Source of the DNA: Nostoc sp. UHCC 0926
GTDB taxonomy: Bacteria > Cyanobacteriota > Cyanobacteriia > Cyanobacteriales > Nostocaceae
NCBI RefSeq assembly: GCF_028623165.1
Contig: NZ_CP117768.1
Location: 1,364,001-1,428,000 of the forward strand
DNA: 64,000 bases
Reading direction: 5' to 3'
Shown: positions 54,680 through 62,665 of the stretch, piece after piece
Layout: every line of letters begins with the position of its first letter
How positions within the stretch are numbered: the first letter of the stretch is position 1
The notes under the pieces: model-generated
Seen by the model: the letters and a program-made list of their open reading frames with translations, nothing else
Databases searched by the model: none
Told to the model about the DNA's origin: nothing
Program-made: the position numbers and the translations under genes

Positions 54680-54934
54680 TTAGGCAGTGGCTTCAGCAGG
54701 AGCAGCTAAACTCTGAGGCAATGCGTCAAACGATACGCCAACGAGCTGGCAAAAAGTTTGCCATTGTTTTTTAGTCATTGAAGGTTCCATCCCCTCGTTC
54801 TCCCATCGTCTGAGAGTGGAGACAGCGATGCCAAGGTAGACAGCAAGCTGTTCCTGTGACAAACCTGCATTTTCTCTAAGCGCTTTTAACACTGATTTGG
54901 GTGGCAGATGTTGCCTTTTATGGTCTACAGTCAT
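54680..54934 (-). CDS. Xre-type helix-turn-helix regulator
   Basis: 84 aa from the ATG at 54934 (MTVDHKRQHLPPKSVLKALR); a longer frame to 55030 is possible. The HTH is clear: LKALRENAGLSQEQLAVYLG, IAVSTLRRWENEGMEPS. A TATAAT lies 4 bases before this ATG, so transcription from it would begin inside or after the start codon; an internal start is thus possible. CTGTAGAC within the first codons matches the motif cluster at 50030-50260. Likely repressor of element genes, itself at the left side of a divergent pair with 55257. Confidence 0.8.
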   Translation of the reverse strand: MTVDHKRQHLPPKSVLKALRENAGLSQEQLAVYLGIAVSTLRRWENEGMEPSMTKKQWQTFCQLVGVSFDALPQSLAAPAEATA

Positions 54935-55180
54935 AATATTATAGCAAGAGCTTAAATCAAGCGGTTTTAAAAACCTATTGATAAAAGCGCAACTCCCTAA
55001 ACAACATGAGCGGTGATGTTGACCGCTCATTCTCTAGAATCTCACAACAAATTAGAGACTGCGATGCCTACTGTTCAACAACCTGCTATCGCAGTGAGAG
55101 TTGACGTATATTAACCGCGCCAATTAGTAAAACGAGTAAAAGCTGTTATGACCGGACAAATAAGTAAAACTCAACAAAAA

Positions 55181-55219
55181 TACGGGTATCCTCTGATGCT
55201 TATGCCAGAGATACCCGTA
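55181..55219 (+). promoter_or_regulatory. Long hairpin before the gene at 55257
   Basis: TACGGGTATCCTCTG pairs with CAGAGATACCCGTA (one bulged base) around a 10-nt loop. It lies in the leader of the rightward gene at 55257. No T run follows, so it is more likely a regulatory structure or operator than a terminator. Confidence 0.45.
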
Positions 55220-55256
55220 GATGGTGGAATGAGTTGCTCTATCAACTCAATTCACT

Positions 55257-55613
55257 ATGGACAGTTTAATCAATATTCTCTACCTAATCCGCAACTTGTT
55301 TGTCGGCATTGTGCGTCTGATGTATCTGCTAGAACAGTTGCGGCTAACACTCCAGAAGCTCTTTCCCCACAGCCAAACACAAGCAAGTTATCAATCAACT
55401 CCACCTCGACCCAAGTCTGGACAGAAGCGGTCAAGCTCCTACCTCAACGATCCGAAAAACAGAAAATTGCAACAAGACCTGATTACTATGCTACGTGGCG
55501 ATATTGCTACAGCCAAGCGCCTACTTCGGTACGAGAGACAGAGGCATCCAGGAAACTCAGACAACTGGTATCTAGAGAAAGTCATAGGAGACTTGGAACG
55601 CGATCGGCGTTAG
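55257..55613 (+). CDS. Conserved-looking cyanobacterial hypothetical protein
   Basis: 118 aa. A hydrophobic N-terminal helix (LINILYLIRNLFVGIVRLMY), a Ser/Gln/Pro-rich linker, and a C-terminal helical motif DLITMLRGDIATAKRLLRYE followed by PGNSDNWYLEKVIGDLERDR. A C-terminal pattern of this kind (GD..TA.RLL...r...PG.s..WY.EKVi.DLERDR) is one I associate with cyanobacterial proteins of unknown role. A longer open frame in another register (55148-55774) is a shadow with random composition. Divergent from the Xre gene. Confidence 0.75.
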   Translation: MDSLINILYLIRNLFVGIVRLMYLLEQLRLTLQKLFPHSQTQASYQSTPPRPKSGQKRSSSYLNDPKNRKLQQDLITMLRGDIATAKRLLRYERQRHPGNSDNWYLEKVIGDLERDRR

Positions 55614-55718
55614 CTAACTCCAGTAATGAAGTTTTGCGGCGGCTAACCAATTCAAGGAAGCCGCCATTTTCATGGATATGTCGCCTACTGCTATCAGCAG
55701 GCGATGCATCTGTGACTG

Positions 55719-56045
55719 TTAGACATCGAGGTGCGATCGGAGATCAGCTAATGGCGATACTGGCTCATCGGTAGTTACAGGCTTTTGTTGAGGTACTTTC
55801 GGCTCCTTAGGGATAAACTCTAGGCGAAATCGAACTTTCCCAACTTGCCATCCCCCGCCCTGTGCCAATAAAACCCGACAAGGCATTCCGCCACTAATCC
55901 AGCTAGACAAATGCGATGCGAACCAAGTTTTCAGCAATGAACTTTTGATTTCATTAACTTTTGCTGTCTGTGCATTTGCAAGGCTGTAATCCGCTGCATC
56001 AAAACACACAACATCATCATTGTCCAAGTAAATTTCGTCACTCAT
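55719..56045 (-). CDS. KGK-domain-like protein
   Basis: 108 aa. The acidic start MSDEIYLDNDDVVCFDAADY and the C-terminal block MPCRVLLAQGGGWQVGKVRF then RLEFIPKEP match the KGK domain of cyanobacteria (gW.kGK.r..leF.P), with the first Lys of the KGK itself changed to Val. The tail is Pro/Lys-rich. Function of the family is unknown. It is leftward, facing the rightward run of small genes. Confidence 0.75.
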   Translation of the reverse strand: MSDEIYLDNDDVVCFDAADYSLANAQTAKVNEIKSSLLKTWFASHLSSWISGGMPCRVLLAQGGGWQVGKVRFRLEFIPKEPKVPQQKPVTTDEPVSPLADLRSHLDV

Positions 56046-56141
56046 TTCGATTTTCTCTTTCGGTTACGAACATGGCGGATCAAGCGCCAACTCGATCCGC
56101 CTTCCCTAAGTTTTCCCACTGACCACCAAGGAATAAAACCA

Positions 56142-56363
56142 ATGCTCAGAGCTAAATTCACCTGTCAAGAGAACATCCTCAACCATGAAAACCAGACAGT
56201 AACAGTTATCCTCACACCTACAACCGCCTCCGCTGAGGAAAATCTACCCTTCTGGAAAGCAACACCAGCCAGTAAAATTACGCTCGAAATCACCAACTCA
56301 GAGGCATCGGCTCAATTTTCTCTAGGGACTAACTATTACGTTGATTTCACCGCTGTTGCGTGA
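56142..56363 (+). CDS. 73-aa hypothetical protein
   Basis: Beta-rich small protein (NHENQTVTVILTPTTASAEE; SKITLEITNSEASAQFSLGT) that reads like a small structural (phage-type) domain. The start ATG follows AAGGAATAAAACC. First of a rightward series of at least seven small genes. Confidence 0.6.
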   Translation: MLRAKFTCQENILNHENQTVTVILTPTTASAEENLPFWKATPASKITLEITNSEASAQFSLGTNYYVDFTAVA

Positions 56364-56394
56364 GGGAGTGCGATCGCTAAGAGAGTAATGACCA

Positions 56395-56655
56395 ATGCCT
56401 AAACGAAGAATCTCATCAAAGGTAGTTGATGCGAGAATTCTAGCCCTCTACGAATTAGACCAATTTATCGACTACATCCGCACAGTTGACCCAGAGTTGA
56501 AACCTAATGAATCCCCAGTAGTAGCAGCCGTTGTATTGAATAACTTACCAAATCTGTTTCTAAACAACCCCTTGTTAATGGACGAACTCAAAGAGGTAGT
56601 GGCAATTGTAAAAAACCGCCAAGCAAGCCGCAATGCCCAAAGCTCGATGAACTAA
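56395..56655 (+). CDS. 86-aa helical protein, paralogue of the gene at 57809
   Basis: The core ALYELDQFIDYIRTVDPELK then PVVAAVVLNNLPNLFLNNPL and LMDELKEVVAIVKNRQ aligns with ACFQMCEFVDYIQTLDPELE, TLVAAIFQGLPALFESNPEL and IAEIKIDCHNIKAKRR of the protein at 57809-58087. Helical, no catalytic residues seen. The sequence upstream (GAGAGTAATGACC) is a weak ribosome site. Confidence 0.65.
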   Translation: MPKRRISSKVVDARILALYELDQFIDYIRTVDPELKPNESPVVAAVVLNNLPNLFLNNPLLMDELKEVVAIVKNRQASRNAQSSMN

Positions 56656-56698
56656 AAAATCAGCCAAAGATAAGTGCGATCGCAATGATTAATAACCA

Positions 56699-56923
56699 AT
56701 GACTAGAGAACTAATTTACGTTGCTTATGCCGTGACCAGTGATCAGGAAGGACTGATGCCCCTGTGCTGGCACACCGAAAAACAGAGAGCGGGTGAGGTT
56801 GGAGAAGCTCTTGCCAAACAGGATGGGCTAGCCTTTTGGGGAGTTTTCGGGTGCAATCATGCCGATTACCAAGCAATAACTTGCTTCCCTGATGACCACC
56901 CATTGAACAAAAAGCAGTCCTAA
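56699..56923 (+). CDS. 74-aa hypothetical protein
   Basis: MTRELIYVAYAVTSDQEGLM then LCWHTEKQRAGEVGEALAKQ and WGVFGCNHADYQAITCFPDD. Single small alpha/beta domain with three Cys and three His, so metal binding is possible. No family recognised. Coding composition is good. Confidence 0.6.
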   Translation: MTRELIYVAYAVTSDQEGLMPLCWHTEKQRAGEVGEALAKQDGLAFWGVFGCNHADYQAITCFPDDHPLNKKQS

Positions 56924-56997
56924 GAAAACTAAAAAGCCACCGAGAGACAAGTGCGATCGCAGTGACCAATAATTAATACCCAATAACCGATAAACCC

Positions 56998-57378
56998 ATG
57001 AAAATCAAACTAGTTCACGCTCACTTCCTGATTTCTATTGGAGATTACAGCAACGAACGCATTGGCTTTACTGCTGAACCAGAAGACGGAGACACGGTTG
57101 AATCAATGGTTGCAGAACTAAGGGACAAAGCCATAAAAGCAGTTGGGCCCAAAGCTAACGAGCTTTATGATGCCCGATCAATCTTGGAAAGGCAATGCAA
57201 TGCACTTGAGAAAAAACTAACCACAGTTCGTAGTGAGTGGGATGATACTGCCGAATTTTTAAGAACTCAGGGCATAAAACCCGATGCACCTCCAATGCCG
57301 CAATTTAACAACCTACTTGCTGCGGTGAAGGTTGAAGAAGAATCTGTTTCAGAAACCGAAATAGTAGACGGATTTTAA
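56998..57378 (+). CDS. 126-aa hypothetical protein with coiled coil
   Basis: An N-terminal beta part (KIKLVHAHFLISIGDYSNER) is followed by an acidic helix and a coiled-coil region (ILERQCNALEKKLTTVRSEW). C-terminus acidic (EEESVSETEIVDGF). Part of the rightward small-gene series; function unknown. Confidence 0.65.
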   Translation: MKIKLVHAHFLISIGDYSNERIGFTAEPEDGDTVESMVAELRDKAIKAVGPKANELYDARSILERQCNALEKKLTTVRSEWDDTAEFLRTQGIKPDAPPMPQFNNLLAAVKVEEESVSETEIVDGF

Positions 57379-57407
57379 GCGTAAGTTCAACTCCTAACTC
57401 CTAACTA

Positions 57408-57812
57408 ATGACTGATACGTCTCTAGCCCAATCAACCCGTCTCCTAACCGATTACATCAAAACCCAGATCCCAGCAATCACATCTGACCAGCACGCCGAA
57501 ACGTTAGCAGTTCTAATAATCGCAGGGCTACCTCGGTTATTTGCAGAAAGCCCGAAGATTTTTAGTCGAGTCTTGTTGAATGCTCAATTTAAGCAGTCTA
57601 TTGCCCAATTGATAATCGACGAAGACTTTAACGCACTAATAAATCAAATAGATGACCAAATGCGGCGGCTGGATTGGACAGATACCCAAGGTCGAGAGCA
57701 TTTGGAGAAATTTTACGGGGTGCGATCGCGCTACTCACTGTCCCTTGACCAATTGGACAACTTTCTGCTGTACCTGCAACTTACCGATTCGCCAATACCC
57801 AATAACCAATGA
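57408..57812 (+). CDS. 134-aa hypothetical helical protein
   Basis: All-helical (LLTDYIKTQIPAITSDQHAE; LAVLIIAGLPRLFAESPKIF; RVLLNAQFKQSIAQLIIDED). The IIAGLPRLFAESPKI element resembles VAAIFQGLPALFESNPEL of the following protein, so the two are probably distant relatives. Its end overlaps the next start (ATGA, 57809). Confidence 0.7.
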   Translation: MTDTSLAQSTRLLTDYIKTQIPAITSDQHAETLAVLIIAGLPRLFAESPKIFSRVLLNAQFKQSIAQLIIDEDFNALINQIDDQMRRLDWTDTQGREHLEKFYGVRSRYSLSLDQLDNFLLYLQLTDSPIPNNQ

Positions 57813-58087
57813 GTAAAGAACAAGAGATACAAGCTGCGATCGTCGTCTTCCCCGACACTATTGAATACGCATCGCCAGAATTAAACCATGCTACTGAGCT
57901 AGCCTGCTTCCAGATGTGCGAATTCGTGGACTACATCCAAACTTTAGACCCAGAATTAGAACGTCATGAAACCATCACTCTGGTAGCTGCAATCTTCCAA
58001 GGGTTACCTGCATTATTTGAAAGCAATCCAGAACTCATTGCTGAAATAAAAATCGATTGTCACAACATAAAAGCTAAACGGAGATGA
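57809..58087 (+). CDS. 92-aa helical protein, paralogue of the gene at 56395
   Basis: Starts in an ATGA overlap with the preceding gene and ends in an ATGA overlap with the next, so it is translationally coupled on both sides. The core CEFVDYIQTLDPELERHETI plus TLVAAIFQGLPALFESNPEL matches the protein at 56395-56655. Function unknown. Confidence 0.7.
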   Translation: MSKEQEIQAAIVVFPDTIEYASPELNHATELACFQMCEFVDYIQTLDPELERHETITLVAAIFQGLPALFESNPELIAEIKIDCHNIKAKRR

Positions 58088-58422
58088 GCGACGAAATCAC
58101 CATAACCATCTACCAACCTAAACGAATACCTAATGTTTACCGCCCACCTCTGGGCTTACCTCTGAACTGGAAGGATGAAACATCGGGAGAATTGCCCGGT
58201 GCAGTTTTTAAATACTTTAGCTCCGAGTCTCTTTCTAAGAGCGAAATCAGCCTAATCGCTGAATACTGCCAGCATTACATCAACGCCCCTTGCTGGGATG
58301 CTACAGGGGGATTCCCTACAGAGCTAGCAGCGCTACGTCTTTGGGCTACAACAATATCTACCGTGGCAGATATTAGTCAGTGGATTGATGCCTGTCTCGA
58401 AATTGCGATCGACCCTTTCTAA
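58084..58422 (+). CDS. 112-aa hypothetical protein
   Basis: MSDEITITIYQPKRIPNVYR then LPLNWKDETSGELPGAVFKY, SEISLIAEYCQHYINAPCWD, LRLWATTISTVADISQWID. Contains Trp and Cys; overlaps the previous gene by 4 bp. Last gene of the small-gene series before the replication protein. Function unknown. Confidence 0.7.
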   Translation: MSDEITITIYQPKRIPNVYRPPLGLPLNWKDETSGELPGAVFKYFSSESLSKSEISLIAEYCQHYINAPCWDATGGFPTELAALRLWATTISTVADISQWIDACLEIAIDPF

Positions 58423-58550
58423 TCCCAGTGTTTCAACAGTAACTACGTAACTTATCACAGGCAAAAAAAAACTCACCAATTAGGAATTAGTGAATTCAGA
58501 TACTTAACAAGATAGAAAAAATAAATGACAAAATACCTAGCAAGATTAAG

Positions 58551-58586
58551 CGGTAGTATAGCCGTTATTTCCCTATACTCTACCAC
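58551..58586. promoter_or_regulatory. Imperfect palindrome upstream of the replication gene
   Basis: GGTAGTATA (58552-58560) and TATACTCTACC (58574-58584) form an inverted repeat (two-base difference) centred about 58 bp before the start of the DnaB/RepA-like gene. A position typical of a repressor or initiator site that controls replication genes. Confidence 0.45.
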
Positions 58587-58625
58587 ATCAAATAATTTAA
58601 AGCTAGCTAATCGGGGGACAGAAAA

Positions 58626-61076
58626 ATGATAGCAGTCCCCTATTCTTACACCCAAGAACCAAGCTTTGAGCCTGACGTGAACAGGCAACCACCACACAAC
58701 ATTAGAATGGAAGAAGAGATATTAGGTGGAATATTGCTTGATCCAAATGCTATCAGTCGGGTCAGCGACAGACTAAGAGCAGAACATTTTTTCATCGGCG
58801 CACATCAAGATATTTACCAAGCTTGTCTAAATCTCTCTAAAAAAAGTCAGCCAACAGACTTACTACATGTTAGTAGCTGGCTATCAGACCATGAATTACT
58901 AGCAAGGATTGGTGGGCGACAAAAACTAGCTACCCTTGTTGATAGCACCGTTAGTGCGGTAAACATTGATAGTCTATCAGATGCAGTGATTAAAAAATTT
59001 AAACGCCGGGAACTTATCAAGGAAACTAATAGAGCTAGAAATTTAGCCTACGACGAAGATCAGGATTTAGTAGATGTCTTTGCAACGGTTACTAATAGAA
59101 TCAAGGCCGTAACTGATACACCACTTGCACCAACAAAAGATGAACACCAGCGATGGAAACACGACCGACTACTAGAAGAAGTAACAAACATTTATACAAC
59201 AGTGGTCGAGCCATCGTTTAGATTCTTCAAACTGCATGAACTGGGCAAAGAACATTCACTTACTATAAATTTCCTCGAACATCTTTACCTAAAAAGTCTC
59301 ACTGCTGAGTGTACTAAATTACTCACTTATGAAGAACTCAAAGAGTTAGCAGGTTCTACAGTTCGTGAGTGGTTGGTTAACGGACTTGTGCCAAAAAGCA
59401 CCACTATTTTGCTAGCAGCAGATGGTGGAATTGGTAAAACTAAGTTCGCCTATGGAATCGCAAAAACGATGATTCAGGGGACTCAATTCGGAAAATTTAT
59501 TGCCACAGGCGAGAAACGAAAAATCCTTTACTACCAAGGAGATGAAAGCCCAGGTGACATGATGCAGGCTTTAGAAGCTCTTGGGTATTCTGAATCCGAT
59601 ATTGGTAAATACGTGAGAACTCGGTTTGGGTGGAGTGCTGAGAACATGCCAGCACTAATCCAGGACTTAAAAGAATTTCAACCAGACTTTGTGGTAATTG
59701 ACTCGCTCTCAACTGCCAACAAATATTCTGTTTACCAAGAATCGCAGATGGAGTACGCCCGCCCCATATTGCAAATGACAGGACTAGCAGCCCAGCACAA
59801 AACCACTTTTTTAATAATTCATCACACTAACCGCGAAGGTGGTGTGCGCGGGACGACCGCAATTAGGAACGCTGTCTCAGAAGTGTGGTTGCTAACCAAA
59901 GACAACAGCCAAACTGCCACACCCTATGACCGCATCCTAGAAATTAACAAATCGCGATCGCGCTCCAGCAACAAAAAATATCGCTTGATGTTCAACCCAG
60001 AAGACCTGCAATTTACCTTCCTGGGTGAAGAATCCGAGCAGGGATTCAGCGGAGCGGAACAATCAGCCAAGGACGCGCTCCTAGACTTTTTCAGCAAAAA
60101 CCGAAATATCCGGTTTACTTCCAAAGAGCTAGCCCACAAGCTGGGATATTCAGACGGTCATCTTCGCAACTGTTTAAACGGACTAGCTGCCGATGGACTA
60201 ATCTCAGCTGAACGTCGAGAAGGTCAAGCTACCAATTACTTCCTAGTACTAGAGTCAGTGACGATCACCCCCGATCACCCCCCGATCACCCCCGACGATC
60301 ACCCCCCGATCACCCCCGACGATCACCCCCCTAAAACCTCTCAAGGCATTGCTAGTCCTGAACTAGAGGCTGTTACAGTTCCAAGCATTCCAGAATACCC
60401 GATCACCCCCGATCACCCCCCGATCACCCCCGACGATCACCCCAAGGATTTATGTATAGCAGGCAATACAGCCGGAGACGATCGTCTAAGTACAGAAAAA
60501 TCGCTATCAGAAAAATCTGAACCAGAAGAAAATAATAATCAGCATTTTTCGCAATCGTCCGATCACCATCGACTAGAAACCTTATCAACCAATGATTTAG
60601 GGGGTGATCGTGGGGGTGATCGTGGGGGTGATCGTGGCGTGATCGTGGGTGATCGCGGGGTGATCGCAGGTGAGTGCGATCACCTCGATGACAACAGTGA
60701 CGTACTACAAAGCCTCCCCCCGTCTCCCCTTAAACGAGAAGATTTTAAGGAAGGCGGTATCTACTGGTCGCCGCGATTCAATAATCAAGTGATGATAGCT
60801 AAACTTTTCAAAACTCTTCCAGAAGCCGAAGTCTACAAAGGTGGTGAAGCGATAGGAAGATTCCGGGTTCAACTCTGTGAGCTTTACCCATTGCCGATAG
60901 AGTTCAAAGTTGATGATCAGGTGGCAGTCATTGGTGAACACAAAAAATTCAACGACAAAGTATTCACAATTAGCGCTGTTCACCCAGGTGGTATTTGGAT
61001 TGAAGGAAAAACCAGAACAGGCAATGACTCTTATGGCCCGTTCAAGCCAAGTCAACTTAGAAAATTGAGCGGATAG
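58626..61076 (+). CDS. Plasmid-type replication protein: DnaB-N domain + RepA-like ATPase
   Basis: 816 aa. Residues 24-130 are a DnaB N-terminal domain (MEEEILGGILLDPNAISRVS, FFIGAHQDIYQACLNLSKKS). A linker leads to a RecA/RepA-type ATPase: Walker A AADGGIGKT (about 264-272), QGDES, Walker B FVVIDSLS (about 354-361), IIHHTNREGGVRGTTAIRNA. A winged helix follows (about 480-540; FTSKELAHKLGYSDGHLRNC). Residues 545-685 are low-complexity: DHPPITPDDHPPIT and later GGDRGGDRGGDRG, encoded by inverted arrays of GATCACCCC. The C-terminal 110 residues form two small beta domains (KVDDQVAVIGEHKKFNDKV). It is probably the helicase-initiator of the integrated element. No primase domain is seen. ATG 58626 follows a weak GGGGGAC site. 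Confidence 0.85.
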   Translation: MIAVPYSYTQEPSFEPDVNRQPPHNIRMEEEILGGILLDPNAISRVSDRLRAEHFFIGAHQDIYQACLNLSKKSQPTDLLHVSSWLSDHELLARIGGRQKLATLVDSTVSAVNIDSLSDAVIKKFKRRELIKETNRARNLAYDEDQDLVDVFATVTNRIKAVTDTPLAPTKDEHQRWKHDRLLEEVTNIYTTVVEPSFRFFKLHELGKEHSLTINFLEHLYLKSLTAECTKLLTYEELKELAGSTVREWLVNGLVPKSTTILLAADGGIGKTKFAYGIAKTMIQGTQFGKFIATGEKRKILYYQGDESPGDMMQALEALGYSESDIGKYVRTRFGWSAENMPALIQDLKEFQPDFVVIDSLSTANKYSVYQESQMEYARPILQMTGLAAQHKTTFLIIHHTNREGGVRGTTAIRNAVSEVWLLTKDNSQTATPYDRILEINKSRSRSSNKKYRLMFNPEDLQFTFLGEESEQGFSGAEQSAKDALLDFFSKNRNIRFTSKELAHKLGYSDGHLRNCLNGLAADGLISAERREGQATNYFLVLESVTITPDHPPITPDDHPPITPDDHPPKTSQGIASPELEAVTVPSIPEYPITPDHPPITPDDHPKDLCIAGNTAGDDRLSTEKSLSEKSEPEENNNQHFSQSSDHHRLETLSTNDLGGDRGGDRGGDRGVIVGDRGVIAGECDHLDDNSDVLQSLPPSPLKREDFKEGGIYWSPRFNNQVMIAKLFKTLPEAEVYKGGEAIGRFRVQLCELYPLPIEFKVDDQVAVIGEHKKFNDKVFTISAVHPGGIWIEGKTRTGNDSYGPFKPSQLRKLSG
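60261..60443 (+). repeat. GATCACCCC direct repeats inside the replication gene (forward array)
   Basis: GATCACCCC occurs ten times: six within 60263-60331 and four within 60401-60443, spaced mainly 11 and 14 bases apart and therefore not in a single codon period. They encode HPPITPDDHPP-type peptide repeats. Confidence 0.85.
60601..60682 (-). repeat. GATCACCCC repeats inside the replication gene (inverted array)
   Basis: GGGGTGATC (complement of GATCACCCC) occurs three times in 12-bp steps from 60601, followed by three variants (GCGTGATCG, GGGTGATCG, GGGGTGATCG) to 60668. Same core word as the arrays at 60261-60443 but on the other strand; it encodes GGDRGGDRGGDRG. Confidence 0.85.
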
Positions 61077-61206
61077 TTATAATTCCACAGAATGCGATCG
61101 ACAAGTATCGCAAAGCTTGACGGGGCAGGCATCGATAATCCCGAATGCTTGAATTATGCGTGAGCAACAGCCCACGCATTGTCAAGATTTTGCTTTACGT
61201 CTGTTT

Positions 61207-61461
61207 TTAAGCCGCAGGTGTACCAATTGATTCATACTCACTCATAAGTTGCTCCAATCCGGCTAACTTTGTTGCTGTAGTAGCTTTCTCTTGCTCATCC
61301 TCATTGAAAGACGAGGTGATTGTATCAAGTTTGAGAGTCAAATTGGCGTTAGCTGTCTTCAATTGGGCGTTTTCAGCCCGAAGTTGGATATTTTCTTGGA
61401 TCGAAGCGATCGCGCTTTGAAAAAGGCTGGCTAATCTGTCTAAAAAGTCTGGTGTTGTCAT
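61207..61461 (-). CDS. 84-aa coiled-coil protein
   Basis: ATG at 61461 after CAAGGCATCTCATGA-like sequence. The product is a heptad-rich helix (LFQSAIASIQENIQLRAENA; QLKTANANLTLKLDTITSSF) with an acidic end. Located downstream of the replication gene on the other strand; the AATGCGTG/CACGCATT hairpin at about 61155-61180 separates the two ends. Role unknown. Confidence 0.65.
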   Translation of the reverse strand: MTTPDFLDRLASLFQSAIASIQENIQLRAENAQLKTANANLTLKLDTITSSFNEDEQEKATTATKLAGLEQLMSEYESIGTPAA

Positions 61462-61856
61462 GAGATGCCTTCTGATTTTATCTACTCTGGCTCACAGGAT
61501 AGTAGATAAAAAATGCAATTGCCTAGTCGAAGTGCGACGCCGAATAGCCCGCCGCAGGCATCGCGTGCAGCCTTAGGTGAAATCAGAATATCTTGACAAA
61601 AAGTTACACTTTGTTGTCCAGTATAAATGCGGGTAAGAGATGCAGTGTAAATTAAACCAACTTCCTGTTTTACCTCGCAAGAAGGTAAAACAGGTATATT
61701 TCTCCATGTTTACAACAGCCTTATCTCTACATCTGAGATATAGCAAGACTTGGAGTCGGTAGAAACACTTCCGAAATTACATAAAAGTAGAACATTTACA
61801 TATTTTCTAATTATTTCTATAACGGATTTACTCCCTTCAATAAGAAATCCGTTTTT
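61462..61856. promoter_or_regulatory. Divergent region with two palindromes before the terminal operon
   Basis: 395 bp between the coiled-coil gene (-) and the terminal operon (+). CCTGTTTTACCT (61664-61675) and AGGTAAAACAGG (61683-61694) pair perfectly around 7 nt. AACGGATTT (61821-61829) and AAATCCGTT (61845-61853) form a hairpin that ends with TTTTT one base before the ATG at 61857, so it could fold in the leader RNA or stop transcription. No SD precedes 61857. Confidence 0.45.
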
Positions 61857-62213
61857 ATGTCAGAACCAACTTTAGCTCAAGTTCTAGGAACAGGAACAAC
61901 CCGTTTAGCAAGTGGAGCATCTACACCAAGTGCTGGACTCTTTATACCCGACTCTGCCTTGATTGCAGCAGGGTTAGCAACTCCTACTACCGCAACTGCT
62001 GAAGGGCATCTAGTAGCAATTCTAAAAAATGCTGAATCATATCTGACTCAAACAAATTTTGACGCCAACATTGACCAATCATTGATTGTCACAGATGGCT
62101 ATTCTTCTTTTACCACCAGAGGAACTGACAATACTTCTTATCGGCAGGATCAGAAAACAATCTCTCTAGCAAAAATTGACAATGGCTCTACTATCAACCC
62201 TAGTGATTATTAA
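61857..62213 (+). CDS. 118-aa hypothetical protein, first gene of terminal operon
   Basis: MSEPTLAQVLGTGTTRLASG, then a Thr/Ala/Gly-rich region, ALIAAGLATPTTATAEGHLV and a C-terminal part (DQSLIVTDGYSSFTTRGTDN). No signal peptide. Its stop overlaps the next start (TAATG at 62211-62215), so the genes are coupled. Could be a small structural protein of the element; no family recognised. Confidence 0.7.
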   Translation: MSEPTLAQVLGTGTTRLASGASTPSAGLFIPDSALIAAGLATPTTATAEGHLVAILKNAESYLTQTNFDANIDQSLIVTDGYSSFTTRGTDNTSYRQDQKTISLAKIDNGSTINPSDY

Positions 62214-62665
62214 TGGCTAAATGTTATTTAGCTATTTATGAAAACTGTGCAGGAGAAAAGCAGCATTATTTTATTTGTGCCAATTCTCTGCCATCCACAG
62301 AGCCTTTTGGGTGTGGTGTTCGTTGGGTAATTGACGGGGGTTATCCTTTTCCAAATGATTCCGTTAAGTATACCAATTGGACGCAAGTTGCAAGCTCTGA
62401 CATATCTCTTGTCCCTGCTGATCACAGGATGTCGGGAAGTCCTAATGGTAGTTGTGCCGCATGTCCTACGGTCGTTGACCACTACGATTGCATCAACGGA
62501 GCTTGCATAAAAAAAACTATATACAGCACACCAGGACTATATCAATCCTTGGGTGAATGTGAGGTAGCTTGCGGAACTGGATGTAGTGGCAAGTGTATTT
62601 CTAACGCTGACTGGGCACAAATCGAAAACTTGTCAGGGCAATTAAAAAACAGGAGTTGTGGATAA
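62213..62665 (+). CDS. Cys-rich 150-aa hypothetical protein
   Basis: Contains 15 or so Cys, grouped as FICAN, GCGVRW, SCAACPT, YDCINGACI, ECEVACGTGCSGKC and a final SCG, with several paired-Cys blocks such as those found in disulfide-stabilised or metal-binding extracellular modules. No signal peptide is seen, so export if any would be unusual. Starts inside TAATG of the preceding stop; the next gene starts on the base after its own stop (TAAATG). Confidence 0.7.
   Translation: MAKCYLAIYENCAGEKQHYFICANSLPSTEPFGCGVRWVIDGGYPFPNDSVKYTNWTQVASSDISLVPADHRMSGSPNGSCAACPTVVDHYDCINGACIKKTIYSTPGLYQSLGECEVACGTGCSGKCISNADWAQIENLSGQLKNRSCG

Noticed and set aside
55148..55774. Open frame of 208 codons overlapping the gene at 55257
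   Set aside because: Composition is irregular, the 55257-55613 frame has the DLERDR-type conserved end, and both cannot be coding over their whole length.
60261..60682. GATCACCCC arrays considered as CRISPR or sequencing artefact
   Set aside because: They lie in an unbroken reading frame and have no spacers; both orientations occur, which fits iterons or low-complexity coding better.
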